From assembly GCA_007449985.2 (NCBI GenBank), contig VIIQ02000010.1, positions 806,001 to 870,000 of the forward strand: DNA of 64,000 nucleotides, given 5' to 3'. A program made the translations under genes and the position numbers. Of this stretch, positions 34,224-47,400 are shown in pieces; position 1 is the stretch's first letter, and each line of letters starts with the position of its first letter. The notes under the pieces were generated by a model that saw nothing but the letters and a program-made list of their open reading frames with translations, ran no database searches and was not told where the DNA came from. The stretch is from Desmodesmus armatus (Eukaryota; Chlorophyta; Chlorophyceae; Sphaeropleales; Scenedesmaceae).

Positions 34224-37200
34224 TCAATCACTCTCACTAGCAGCAGACACAGGTGCCGACCGACTCACGCCAGGCACTACCAGGATGGTCCCAGTAATAG
34301 CAGGCGCCGACACAACAATCTTACAGCTGCCGTCGGGCAGAGCAATCGACTCAACTGCCTCAGACTCAACCGTGCCTTGGATCTTCCCTGTAATGCCAGC
34401 CTCCATGTAGTGCTGCCCCCTGATGGTGACCCCCGCCTTGCTAAAGATTCCTCCGTAGCCTGGCAGCATGCGGGACAGGGTGGCCTTGCTCTGGCAGTGT
34501 GTGTGCTCCAGCTTGAGCTCCATGTTGCAGGACTTATCGATGTCCTTGTTCAGGATGGCGATGCGGAGCTCATCGTTGGACCCCTTCACGGCCCACAGCT
34601 GCAGGGTGACCATAGAGGGATGCGGCAGCAAGACAACAAGGCGTGAAGGTGGATCAATGCTGCCAGCATGGTGCCACAGTGTGTTGATTGGTTTGATGAG
34701 AACGGCGTGCAGGGGGTGTGGCTACATCAGTGGGTGATGGGTGTGGGTTCAAGTCGGTGTGGTCCAGAATAAGGAGCTTATCTTTTGCCAGTGCTGTGAG
34801 CGTCAATACTTGCTGCTGCTGATGCACCAAGTGCTGCTCTGCTCACCTTGATGTTGGCCGTGCAGTTCTCCCATCTGTCAACATTGGCTGCGACAAAGCT
34901 GCTGTCAGCATCACGCCCGTAGCCACCAGCGGTCATGACGGTCCAGAACAGGTAGCCGTACCAGGGAGCGTGCACACTGGGCCAGGGCAGAGGGGGCTTG
35001 CCTTCAGGCTGCAGCAGGAGGGGGGATTGTGCAGGTTGTCAGCAACAGGTATGGGCCTCACCATACGATCCAGCGCACAATCCACAATTATGCAGCAGCT
35101 GAGACATGTGCAATCCTTCCCTTGCCCCACCCAATGGAGGGTTTGTATGTGGCAATGTCACTCGATCCCAGGCACAGCACACCGCAGCACATTCCCCCCT
35201 ACCTTCTCAAAGTTGGTCTGCACACCGGTGTTGGGCTGGCTGTCGCCGCTAGGGTCGCCACCCTTGCCCCAGTGGAGGTGGAAGCCGGAAGCGCCCGCGT
35301 TGGCGAAGGCAAACAGTGCATCAGCGACCCAGAAGGCGCCCGCGTACGTGTCACTCAAGCCGACACGGCCACCACCATACCTGCAGGAAGCAACACAGTT
35401 TTTCTGTCAATGCTAATTTGACAACAGGTTGCACCTTCGGTCGTGCTAAATACAGCGGCACAGTTTTGCACGCAACGACAGCACGCGCCGCCACGGAAGC
35501 TCCCAAGCGACAACAGCCCGTTGAAACTCACAGGTTGTTCGTCTCGCTGATGCGGATCTGCTGCTTGTTGTCCTGCGCAGCCTTCGCGTACACCTTGAAC
35601 TTCTCGATCGCGAAGTCCTGCAGCCACTGACTCAGCAGCTCGGGGGCTGTCACTGTCTCGTTGTTGATGTAAGGGTAGTAGTGCGTGTTGACCTCCTTGA
35701 GATAGCACTTCCCCTTTGACACAACCTCGCTGAACCAGCTGGGGTCCTGTGTGTTGACGTTGCCTGCAGACAGCAGCACAGCTGATTGTGGACAGTGCTA
35801 GCGACTTTGTCGGTGCTACTGACTGCTTCAAGGCACACCCTGGGCTGACTGCCTGCCAGCGCCCGTCGCTTGCTGCACCTGCTGTTACTGAGTGCATGCA
35901 CTTGATGGCCGAGTGCCGCCACAGCCCAGGAATGCGTCACACAGGTCGGTAGAACTTGGCAACACCACAATCCACCCAGGTTCCTTGTGACACTGCAGCC
36001 AGCAACCGCATCAGCAGCAAGCAGCACCAACCACCTCAAGACCTGCTCCACGCACCCCCCTCCCCCCACAGCACACTCACCCCATCCAGGCCCAGACAGC
36101 TGTGGGCCCTCAGGATCGTCGCATGGGTTGAGTGCTGTGGCCACCCTGTGGAAGTAGGGGGCATAGCCCTCAAAGCCAGGCACCCAGTTGCCGTCCTCTG
36201 TCCAGCCACCTAGGCCAGTCTTCAGCCAGAACTCAGGCTGCAAGAGCAAATGGCAAGGACATGCAGCATCACCGGGATGTGAACACTCATGCAGGACCAG
36301 GCACCACTTGAAAGCAGTCCAACACTGCTGTCCCCTACACTACTTGAGCGTGGACAGCCCTGTCTTCGCATGTGCTGAGGGGCCCTTGGTGCAGCAAGCT
36401 GGTGCTCAGACGATCATCTTCTGCTACGTCGACAATGTGCAACCATCAAGGCACACCAACCAGACCGCTGCCTCCCTGGCTGTCTGGTGATTGACCATTC
36501 TGCAGCGCAGGCTGCTGCCTGCCGCCACCGCTGCTGCTGCTGTTGCTGCTGCTGCTACACACGCTGCTACCATGGCTGAACGCCACAGTCGCATCTCAAC
36601 CTACCTCGTTGCCGAGCTCAAAGCCCTGCAGTGCTGGGCCCAGCTCCTTCTTAGCTGTGATCATGAGCTGGCGGGACATGGCTGTGGCATTGCGCTGGTG
36701 CAGGGGCAGGCCAATGATGTACCTGCAGGCGAGAAAGCAGGCAAATACCGTTGACAGATGTACCCTAAACTGCAGGCGGCTTAGTGGCTGAGCTGCACAA
36801 CCACACTACAGGGTGGTGCATGGTGCGGACAACGCTGCTGCCGTGTAGCTGCTGGTCAGGAATGCAAGGCGCGTCCACCCCCCATGTTGCTACCACTGCT
36901 GCTACCACTGCTGTTCCACCACCACAACGGTTGCTGGTGTCGCTGCCCCTGCTGTTGCTGTTGCTGTTGCTGTTGGTATCACCCTGCCAATGCTAGCTCT
37001 GCTAGCCTTTCACACCTGCAGTTTGTTGCCTTGTGCAGCCGCTTGAGTGCCGCCCACACCTCTGGACCTGGAAGCTCCTGCATGAGGTCCTGACTGGACC
37101 CCCCAATTCGCAGCAGAGGCTTTGCTGCAATCATATTGAACACATTCGCAAACGCCTGCACGTTCTCGCCACCATAGTCCGTCATTCGCTTCCATTCGTG

Positions 37201-37732
37201 CGATGTTGCCAGGAAAGCCTGAGGGATCGGCCGGCCCTGGTTGCTGGGCCAGATAGCTGCGTAGGCTGTGGGCCAGCTAGCGTTTGGGGTCCCTGGGATG
37301 AACGGGTGACGGAACTCCTCTGGCGTTGAGGGCTCAGATGGCACTGTGCTGGTGGTGGTGTTGGTGATGGGCGCTGTCTTGTTGACTGTTGGGCGTTTGG
37401 GGGCTGCTGGAGGGGTTGGCGGTGTGCCTGCAGTTGGGTGGGGACGTGCAAGTATACTTGATTTATCATCATCAAAGTTGTGTATAATGCAGGGGTGAAG
37501 GGCATTCGAGGCAGGCGTGCACCCTCCCTGCAGCGCTCCCCAAGTGGCTAGGAGAAGAGGGATGGCCACAGAAGAGAGTTGTTGCTACTGCCCTGAACAG
37601 TGAGGGCTACGGTATCGCCCACATGCGGGCTTTCTGCGCTGTTGCCATTGCTTGCAAAGCATTTGCGATTGCGCATGGCTCAGGCTGCATGTTGCTCAAG
37701 CAAGCTTGCAAGCATCTTCCATCACCTTCCCA

Positions 37733-37789
<57 letters not shown>

Positions 37790-38612
37790 CCTACTGCTGC
37801 TGTTACTGGATGTCGTGCAGTTCTGGAGCAGGAGGAATTAGCATGGGTGCTTCCCAAAGCAGCACGGCCAGCTGCTCTAGCAGAGACAGTAATACAGCAT
37901 TATGGGTCCCTCCAAGTTGGAGCCTCAGTTGTTGCGCTGGCTGCTGTGATTACTACTGCTGCTGCTGCTGCTGCTGTTGCTGTTGTGACGTGCAGGTAGC
38001 TCACCTCCGCACACTCCCTGATAGCACTGCTGGCTGGCGCTACAGAACGCCCCATCGTCCAGTGGCCTGCAGCTTGAGCCCTCAGTGTCAGTGGCAATGT
38101 CCTCGTTCAAGCACGACACGTCAAGGCCAGCACACACGTCTGCAGGACACACCGCACAGTAGGTCAGTACACATATGTGTGAAACCAGCAGCGTTGGACC
38201 GTCCCGGGGAGCCAAACAGTGTGCATATGTGCAGCAGCGTAATGAAGTCTGCTGATGAATCACACTTACGTGTTGCTTGACTGGCTTGGAGCCAGACAGA
38301 AGCCGCCATGAACTTGTTTGGCCCCTTCGACTTGAGGTATGCATTGCAGTAGGTGCGTGTGCTGCCACGCAGCTTGTTGCAGTAGGTCTCTGTCAGCACA
38401 CTTGTGCCACTGCTGCTGCCCACTGGGCTGGTGCCTCGCGTGCTGCGACTGTGCACTGAAAACTGTGTGACTGTCACAGGGACAGCAACAACGATAGCGA
38501 CGACCACAGCTGCTAGGACTCCATACCAAATTTTACGTTTTGTGGAGTTGGAAGATGTGGGGGCTGTCTGAGGGATCTGCTGGCCCTTCAGAGGCACCTC
38601 TGCGACAGTCAT
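34224..38612 (-). CDS. GH79 beta-glucuronidase/heparanase-like, type II membrane protein
   Basis: Glycoside hydrolase family 79 enzymes cleave beta-glucuronides in heparan sulfate or plant arabinogalactan. The start ATG at 38612 gives a Ser/Thr-rich cytosolic tail, then a single signal anchor (WYGVLAAVVVAIVVAVPVTV). A Cys-rich segment near 38140-38000 follows (CLNEDIATDTEGSSCRPLDD, then CYQGVCGG). The catalytic domain has LLRIGGSSQDLM (about 37100). Exon 36723-36607 reads YIIGLPLHQRNATAM and ends GFELGNE, placing the presumed acid/base Glu at the exon end. The next exon begins PEFWLKTG. HYYP lies at about 35670. IRISETNNL (about 35540) carries the presumed nucleophile Glu, and DTYAGAFWVADALFAFANAG follows. 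The C-terminus is a beta-rich region. An extracellular or Golgi wall-polysaccharide role is inferred. The linker after the Cys-rich segment is Pro/Thr-rich, and some small exons may be missed. Confidence 0.85.
37734..37787. repeat. (CTG)18 microsatellite
   Basis: An uninterrupted CTG run lies inside the GH79 gene, probably in an intron between the Cys-rich segment and the catalytic domain. Confidence 0.9.
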
Positions 38613-41481
38613 CGTCGTTGCCAGCGGCAGATCAGCTCCTGCAGACTGCTTCAAGCTGGTTGCTTATAAAATGATGATATCAAACTACTAGTCTAAATGC
38701 GACCTGCTGGGCTGGCTGCCACTCAGTTGCTTCAACGGCCCGCCAATTGCCTGCCCGCCAAATTAGAAAACAAGAGGCAGGCTTTGCACACACAAGCACG
38801 ATGATGTTAGCAGTGCAACATCAAGCTTACTTACGTATTTCCTTGCAACTGTGTCATTTCCTAGCCGATGATCGTTTGACTGAGTCTGCAGCAAGAGCGA
38901 CGAGGGCATTGAAGCACTGCGCCTGCTAACAAACGCATATCACAGTATTCATACCTCACTGCGATAGAGGTTTAGCAAGTCCCTGTGTCTGTTTGCGCAC
39001 ACCTCCGTGCCAAGGACAGGTGCTAGCCCCATCTGTCACAGTGTGGGTGGCAACCGTATAGTTTACTCCTTGAAACTTCCCCTAGATCTCGCCTTAGTAT
39101 TTAAAAGACTGTGCTGCTGTGTGCCTCCAAAGTACGTGGTCGACATGTGCTGGTGCATGGCACTGGTGAACGGTGTGGAACAGTGAAGAGTGCCCATATG
39201 TTGCCAACATAGCATGACTTGCCACGAACAATTACATGTCATGATGATCAGTCATTGTGTCCAGGTAGCCTTGATGTGTGCTGCTGTGCTTCAGCACTGC
39301 TGCTCCTGCCAACAGAGCACACAAGCCTCATCGCTGGCATTCACTGCTGCATTCACCGAGTGTCCTACTCCGCAACATGAACCTGGCCATGTCCTTTCCT
39401 GAATAGACAACCTCAGCACGTTACAATAACCAAAAGTGGCAGCACGATGGTTCTTTGCATCCGCTGGCGCATCTGCTGCCAATGGGCTACCAAAAACACA
39501 TAACCATTGTGCCAGCATGTACGTTGCATACCCTCAAACAGCCATGCAGCCACGGCTTCTGGGTGTGAAGGGCAGTCACCCATGGCAAGACACATGGCGG
39601 GCAGCTGTGAGCACCAAACATGCGCTCGGCTGATGTACCCGTGCACGTGAGGGGCCTCTCAACAGATACAACTTGAACCACAAACGGGGCCACAGGCTGA
39701 CAGGACAAGCTTCGCAACCCAAACCCCCGCCAATCAAACAACAGAACACCTGCTGCTGCACCTCTTCCAAGCGCAACTCCCAGTACAACAGACATGGTGT
39801 AAAACAGCCCAAAATTGCATGTGTCGCATGCTAGGTGCAAAACAGCCAGCTGGCAGTTGACCAGCCCTGTAACATGCTGCACTACACACAGTTGCAGCCT
39901 GGAAGCCTTTGTGCCCTGTAAACAACCCTCCCTGGTGCCCAAAACAGGAGGCAGCTAAACTTGCTGAGCGGAAAACCCTGGTTGTACACACATGCATCCA
40001 TTCACAACCACCCATGTGAAGGCTCCAGGGACTAAAAAAGCGATGCCGAGTGGGGTAGGCCAAGCAGAGCAGCTCAGGACAAGCTGCAGACGCCTGCAGG
40101 ATCAACTGCTGAACAGAACAGAGGGTCGAGACTGCTAAGCGACCACAGGGTCCGTCCAATGTGCCGTCATGAATTGCCTTCTTCGACACACGCGTCCATG
40201 TCTCAACAGGCTTCCATATAATGCAGCACAGGTGTGCTTGCCTATGATGCAGCACAGGTGTGCTTGCAGGCTCAGGCTATGGCTGTGGAAGCTGCAGCCA
40301 ATCCAAGAAAAACCTCACCTGCCTACCTGCACCAACAGCTCACCCCAACCTCACCCCAAACACACAACCTAACAGTGCCCAAAAACGATGTGGCACAGAA
40401 CAGGTAAAGTGCAGGCAACTCCAGCATACACAGCCTGCAGGCTACATGTCTGGACGCCTGCTGAGGCCGGCCTTTGCCCTAGTGCAGTAGTACTGCACAG
40501 CGCTCGCGCGACCGAACTGGAAAATCGACACCTTGCCCACGTGCCTCCAGTCCCCAGGGCTGCTCGCCTTCATACAACAGCCTGCCTCTCGGTACGTCAT
40601 TCAGTTGACAGGCACCACTGCGCCACTGTCAACCCTGTTTGGTGTGTGAACACACACAGCATGCACGCTGTCCAATGCTCGCTCCAGCAAAGGGCTTCAC
40701 CCCTCCGACACAAAATGCACTGCTTCAGAACCAACCTACTCACGCTGGGTCAGCACTAAACTGCTGCCACAGCCATGTACAAACACGCAGGTCCAGCCAT
40801 ATGCACAGTGTGCAACTGTGCACAGAGTGCAAGTGTGCGTGTAGCTGAAAAGTGAGGACTGTAACAACTCCTCACAAAACCCCAGCCTCCAGAAACACCC
40901 TGCAAGTAGGTCCAGCCCTCAACACCACCACGCTCACAGGACTAGTATACAGAGATCGACAGGGCAGAGCATGCACACATGCCCCAGGGCTGAACCCCCA
41001 GAGACCAGGCGCACACACAGCCCATGCCAGCTGTACGTTCAGCACACACATATACAGCTGTGCTGAATAGAAGTGGCCAAGCCACACCAAAGAAAGGACC
41101 ACCAACGCAGTAAAGCACGTGTGCAGGTGTGTGCACAGCCAGGTGCGTGCATATGCTATATCGCAGGACGCCCTCAATCAACGCTCATAAGAGATGTCTA
41201 CACACTACCAAGACGTATAAACACCAGTACTGGACAAGCTATCGTGTGTGCTGCAGAGCCTGTGCCCACCAGACACCATTGGCCACTGCAGCGACAGCAG
41301 CACACTACCAGGATGTGTGCTGCAAACCCCTCCACGACATGGAAGTCTCAACTTCAAGTCAAGCTCTACTCCCTCCTCCCCTGCCTGCCGGCATGCTGTT
41401 GACGATCAGCACTGTAAGTGCGAAGTCCAAAGCTGCTTGCAGTAAGGCCAGAAGAAGCAGCCGCTCCTCTGCACAAAGCCT
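38613..41481. other. Long intergenic region, no gene supported
   Basis: About 2.9 kb between the GH79 start and the KEA 3' end. Open frames are short and show no family similarity. A 21-bp direct repeat (atgcagcacaggtgtgcttgc) occurs twice at about 40219-40269. The GH79 promoter should lie at the left side. Confidence 0.5.
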
Positions 41482-44400
41482 TCACACATGACCAGAGCTG
41501 TTGGGAGGGCTGCTGGCTGCTGCCGCTGCAGCCCGGGCCTCGCCTGCTGCAGTGCCATTGGCCAGCACCTGCCCATTCACCGCCTCTGCCCCGCTGCTGC
41601 CATTGAGCGCTGTTGCTGTTGTCGCTGCCGCCCCAGCAGACTGCTGCAGCAGCCCGTCTCGCACCAGCGGACATTCATTGCAAGGTACCGCAAGCTCCGC
41701 TGATGCCGGCCGCGAGGCCGCCTGCATCAACATGCCGTACTTGTACCGCCCGTCCAGCACAAACATCTCAACCTCCTTGCCTTTCTTCTTCTTCTTCTCC
41801 TGCCCGCTGCTGCTGCTGCTGCCGTCGTGACCCTGCACGTCAATCACCAGCGCGTGCTGCGAACTGCTGCTGCCCTCGCAGCCAGTCGCGCTGTCCATGC
41901 TGCTCATGCTGAGCAGGGCGTCCCCACTCCCGCTGACATCCGCATTCGCCAGATCCTGCTTGCTGGGCAGCGCGGCAGCTGTGCGAACGGCCAGAGCCTC
42001 ATGGATACCCTTGCGCAGGAGGCTGATATCTGTGTCTGGTGTGCCGAGGTCTGACAGGAGTGTGGTGCCCAGGTTGAGGCCTGCCTCGCTGTTGACCACG
42101 CATGTCTGGTCAGCACCAGCCTCACGCAGCTTGGCAGCGTGCCTGCAGGACGGGTGCGATGATGGGGACGGATGCAGGAACAGAGTTTTCAGTGTGAGAT
42201 CAGTGACCGAAAACGAGCTGCACAAGCACTACGCGAGGCCCATGGGCTGTGCCAGCATGGTGCCGCCGTCCATATACGAGCCCCTCGGCAATATGGGCGG
42301 AAAAGCATGTAGGTGGTGCAGCTCAACATGCATGTGCGTGTCAGTTGTTTCCAACGCTAGCAAGATTGGCACCCTTCACCCCGCCGATCGCAGGCACAAG
42401 TGCAAACCAAGTACGCCTGCTACAGCCGCGCATAGCTCAGCACCTTTCAATGGTTATTAATTACGCCAGCGACCTACGATGCACTGCAAACATGACCAGT
42501 TGGCTTACTTGAAGTTCTGGGCGCATGCATAGATGGGCACGCTGCTGAAGGCGGCCCGGATGCTCTTGACAGCGTTGGTGGCCAGCTCAGGTGTGCTGTG
42601 GCACACCACCACAGCCGAGGGGCGCTTCACACCTGAGAGCAACACCAACAGCAGGCACACTCGCACTCTTGTACTTGGCGTCATGCCCATAACACAGTTA
42701 CATACATATCACACTCAAGACTCATATCTTCTGCCAGAGCAGCAGCACCCTCAATAATCTGCACAGGCAGCAGCACCCCAAACCTCCTCCCACAAAAATT
42801 CCCACCAAAGCAGAAGACAGCACCCCTCACCTGCTGCTTTCAGCACATCGCTGCGTGCGCCGTCCCCATACTGCACTAGGAAGCCTGCCTGCCTGCTGGC
42901 GTTCACGCGCGAGGGCTCCAGGTCAAAGGCTATGTAGGGCCTGCTGGCTGAGGCCAGGGGGCTGGACAGCATGTTGGCCACCATCTGACCCTGGGGGCCA
43001 AAGCCCAGGATGACGATGGGGTCGGCAACCTGGCAGCAAGGACACAACAGAGGCAGGGGCCAGGTGTCGGTGTCTGCGTCCTGGGAGTTTGAACGTCAAC
43101 ACGCTGCCAGTCACACGCACTATCGCAGCCCGACACAGCCTATGACTGTTGACAAGAGCAAGCTTTTCACACCGTAAGCCAGGGGACCACGTGAACCCAC
43201 CAACCCCAAGACCAGAGGTGACACCACCCCACTCACCTCAAGCCCCTTTGGTGCCCTATCCTCGTCATCGCTCGCCCCGCCCGCTGCCGCCTCCATCGCG
43301 TCCACAGCATCGCCCAGCTTGCTGCCCAGGGCCGCCAGTGCTGGTGTCATGGCCATGGAGGCCACCACGGTGATGATCAGGATCTGGTTCAGCTCCTCAG
43401 GCAGCAGCTTCAGCTGTGGGTGGGGGTGATGTTCAGGAAGATAGTGACAGCAGGAGGGTGAATCAGACACAGAAACAGTAGTGTAGGCAGGAAGAATCTT
43501 GAGGACCCACTGGAAGTGATGATCAGGATCTGGTTCAGCTCCTCAGGTAGCAGCTTCAGCTGTTTTGGTGAGGATGATGTGATGGTGAGGATAGTGCCAG
43601 CAGGAGGGTCGATTAGACAAAGAGGCAGTACTGAAGGTAAGCAATAATGCATGGAGAATGGCTTGTAGAGAGCCACCGGCAGGGCAAGCACACTGGCCAG
43701 CGCGCTGGGTGTCGACAGCAACATGTAAAGCATTCTATATGGTTGTGTTGCTATCTGGGGAGCTATTAGTGAGCCAGCTCAAGCATGTGTCAGGAAACAA
43801 AGGGCGGGAGGCCCTGCCTGAGCTTATCAAGAGAGCAAGTGACTTGCATCCCGCCACAATGAACCAGCAATACATTCAAAAGAGACTGCTGGGGGCTGCT
43901 CACCTGGCAAGCAAGGCTGAGCAGCACAAAGGCAAACTCCCCTCCCTGGGCCAGCATGAACCCTGTGCGGATGCTCTCAGACCTGCCGAGGCGGGGTGCA
44001 GGGGAGAGAAGCGGGCGCAGCAGAGACAAGGGCACAACACAGTTACAACAGCAACATGCTCCAAGCACTGTCCATGCTGACGGTTTCTGCCCCTTGGTAA
44101 CAACCCCAAACTCCCAGCCCTCAGACCACCACGCACACTGTAAACCATTCCCCGCACACGCAGACTGCATTCAAAGCATGGTGGGTGCCATCATTACCAC
44201 CTCACCCCATGGCAAGTTCTGTAAAAATCCAAAAAAGAGTGACACTCACTTGGTGAGCCCAAACAGCGGTCCCAGCATGGTGTTGACAGCTGCCTTGAGG
44301 CTGACCAGACCCGCCAGCATCCACAGGATGACGTCCCAGTTCTCCCGCAGCACTTCCATGTTGAGGCTGCCGCCCACTGACAGGAAGAACAGACCGATCA

Positions 44401-47400
44401 GCAGGCCACGGAACGGACGGATGTCGGCCTCAACCTGCAGCAGGCGCAACGGGCAGAGCACGGTTGTGGTGTGGGTGGCCGGAAGCACAGTGTGGTCACA
44501 ACAGCTAGCTCGACAGATAGCTAATCTCAATGTTGGCTCTGTTGATACGCTGCCAAGGGCTAGCACTGAGTGGAAAAGGAAGAGCCACAGTCCCTCTTCA
44601 CCTTGTCCCAGGATGACAGCAGACCAGAATGCATTACAACGCGTCATGTGTCACTGAGACATCACTGTGTCCCAAGGCGCCGCCGGCCTGCGGTCCACAC
44701 CAGCACCTCACGACACTCACACCCCATTCCTGTATGAATCAGCACCCCCTCCTGCCCACCTGTGTCCTGAAGCTTGTCTCAGCCAGAATGCATTCAGACG
44801 TCTCATGTGTCATACAACCATCACTGCATCCCAGGGCACCACCGGCCTGCGGTCTACACCGGCACCTCTACTCAAAGCCCAACCCCATGGGAACAACACT
44901 GCTCCCAGCACACCTGTGTCCTGAAGCTTGTCTCAGCCAGCAGCACGCCTGCCACAAAGGCACCCAGAGTGTCACTCAGCCCCAGCTGCTTTGTCAGCAA
45001 GCTGCTGCCACCAACTGTCAGCAAGCACGCAGCCACAAACGCCTCGCTGCTGCGGCTGTCAGCAACCATCTGCGGGCAGCAACACCCAGCAAAACAACAT
45101 GTCTCAGGGATACACAAAGCACACATGCACAGTGGTGTGGTTATGTGACATATGTCGCTTGCCCCAGGCAACAACTGTATTACGTTTGGATTGTCATCCA
45201 CAATCCACAATGCTTGGCATGGCATCTGCTGCATGTGGTTGATGATGCTGCCCTGGTTGCTGGCTGCGCACACGTGCAAGATGGCAGCATGGGGGTCAGC
45301 TAGAGCCTCTAGAGCAGCAATCTCACCTCAAACACCCGCCTCAGCACCACCCGCCCACCAAACAGCAGTGCACCCAAGCCAGCAAGGGAAGTAAAGAAGG
45401 TGGGACCCAGCATCTGCATAGCACAGCACAGCACAGCACAGAACATCTCAGCACAGCACCTGATGTCACAGATGGTGAATTTTCGTAAAAAAACACAAAG
45501 TCACGCCCGCTGACGCTACCCTCAGCATGTGAGTGCCTGGCCTACGCTGGCAAATGCAGCTAGGCCAGAGGCGATAACTTTCTTGCCAAGCGACAGCACC
45601 GCACGTTGTGAATGCATCGCCCCAACTTAAGAGCCAACCCTGATTGTGGTCACTGCCAGTCAACCCTTGTGCAGCCGCACCTGCAGCAGTGAGTCAGCAG
45701 ATGCACCCTCCATCCCTCCATTGCTCTCAATCAAGGGCAGCAGCACCAGGAAGGGCACAATGGCAATGTCCTGCAGGGGTGGACATGCAGCCAGCACAAG
45801 CAACATGCCTCAACATCAGGGCACACTGCTGTGTGACGAGTGCTGGATGCTGCGCGGACAATTCTAGGTGCAGCGTAGACGCTCGCTATGCCTCTTGCTG
45901 CAGCTCGCAGAAGGGTAATGCTCAGCTGCCACAGAACAGCAGGGTGTGGCAACCACATGCCAACACCAATCCAAACAGAATCCAGAGTCACAGTGCCAGC
46001 CATTACACACAGTGTGATACGATACTCATGCAGGTTGTCCCATGCAACGCCGGAAGTGCAGGAACAGCTGTACAGCCATAGCAATGCATCAACAACAGGG
46101 CAGCTCACCTGGAACAGCAGTATACCCAGTGTTGCGCTGCCAGTGCGTGTTGCACTCTCACCCCGCTCGCTCAGCAGCTGCAGCACAAAGGCACTGCTGG
46201 ACATAGACAGCGCAGCAGCAATCACAACAGCCTGCACACGGCAATGGGGACAGCACACAAGACAGATCACTCATCACACACTTGATGAGGTCAGCATGAC
46301 CCACTCACAGTATTTCACAATGTCGATCATGGGGGAGTGCACGCACTCGTAGAGCACGGGCGCGACTGCCAGGCAACACTATTTGTCATAGACTGCCGGC
46401 AGCCCTCATTACAATTATCTGTTCGAATGTGCAAGGTCACCAGCACCAGTACCAGCACCACCAGCAGCCACAACCCCGGTGCCGCTAGGGGGCCTGTGCA
46501 CTCACCTCATCCACTGTTCTGATGCTGACCAGGCTGGGTGGGGCGTTGCACACCTTCTCCAGGAACCATGTGCCCAGGCCTGAGCCAGCCGGCAGCGCCA
46601 CAGCAGTGAACAGCAGGGTGGTGATGATGACCTGCAGGGAGCCCATGCCAAAGGCGTACTTGGCCAGAGCCTGTGGCGCGAGACGGGAGCAGGAGGAGCA
46701 ACAAGCAGCAGGACGACAGGCAGAGGTGGGGGCAGCAGCTGTATGTTGACATAAGGACTGGGCGTGTTGTGGATGGCGTCGCTGAGTGACAGCAAGTGTA
46801 CTGGTTGAGGCAGAGGAAGTACAGCTGCTGGCATGCGGGAGCCATTGCAGAGGAGGTCTGCAACCCAAACACTACCTTGGGTTGACATTGCCGCTGCCAT
46901 GCAACAGCTACATTTCAAACTGCCACAACTGCTGGAGCCCTCTGGGCTAGATTTGGGTCAGCGCTAAGCTTAGCCTCCCAGTGCGTCCCAACCAACAGCT
47001 CACACCGCCCAATACAGGACAAGGACCCACCCCCCTACCTTGAGCCTGTCCAAGCTGAGCTCCAGCCCCTGCTCATACAGCAGGAACAGCACCCCCAGCT
47101 CACTCAGGGTCTCCATGTCTTTCAGGTCCTTCAGCATGCTGTGGGGACAACACAGCACAGCACAGCACAAGAGGACAGGGCGTGGACATTAGATGGAGGT
47201 ATGAAGGAAGTCCATTACGGTGGGGCCATGGTCTATGAACCATGAGGCTCCACTAAGTGACTCGCAACCCAGAGATTGACAGCTGCTCCGGGTTGCAAAT
47301 TGCCAAAAGACATCTGCTGCTGGGGTTCATTACCTCCATGACCACCACTGCATAATGGTGTGTACTGTGTTTCTGTCTGTTCTGAGTTCAAATGCCACTA

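Noticed and set aside
38613..38654. Upstream start for the GH79 protein at 38654
   Set aside because: The codon there is TTG. The first ATG in frame is at 38612.
39413..40255. Overlapping minus-strand open frames near 39.4-40.3 kb as a gene
   Set aside because: They show no family motifs and no consistent splice chain, and their composition resembles the surrounding intergenic sequence.
45418..45440. AGCAC microsatellite as a regulatory site
   Set aside because: It is a short, simple repeat in a KEA intron with nothing to support function.
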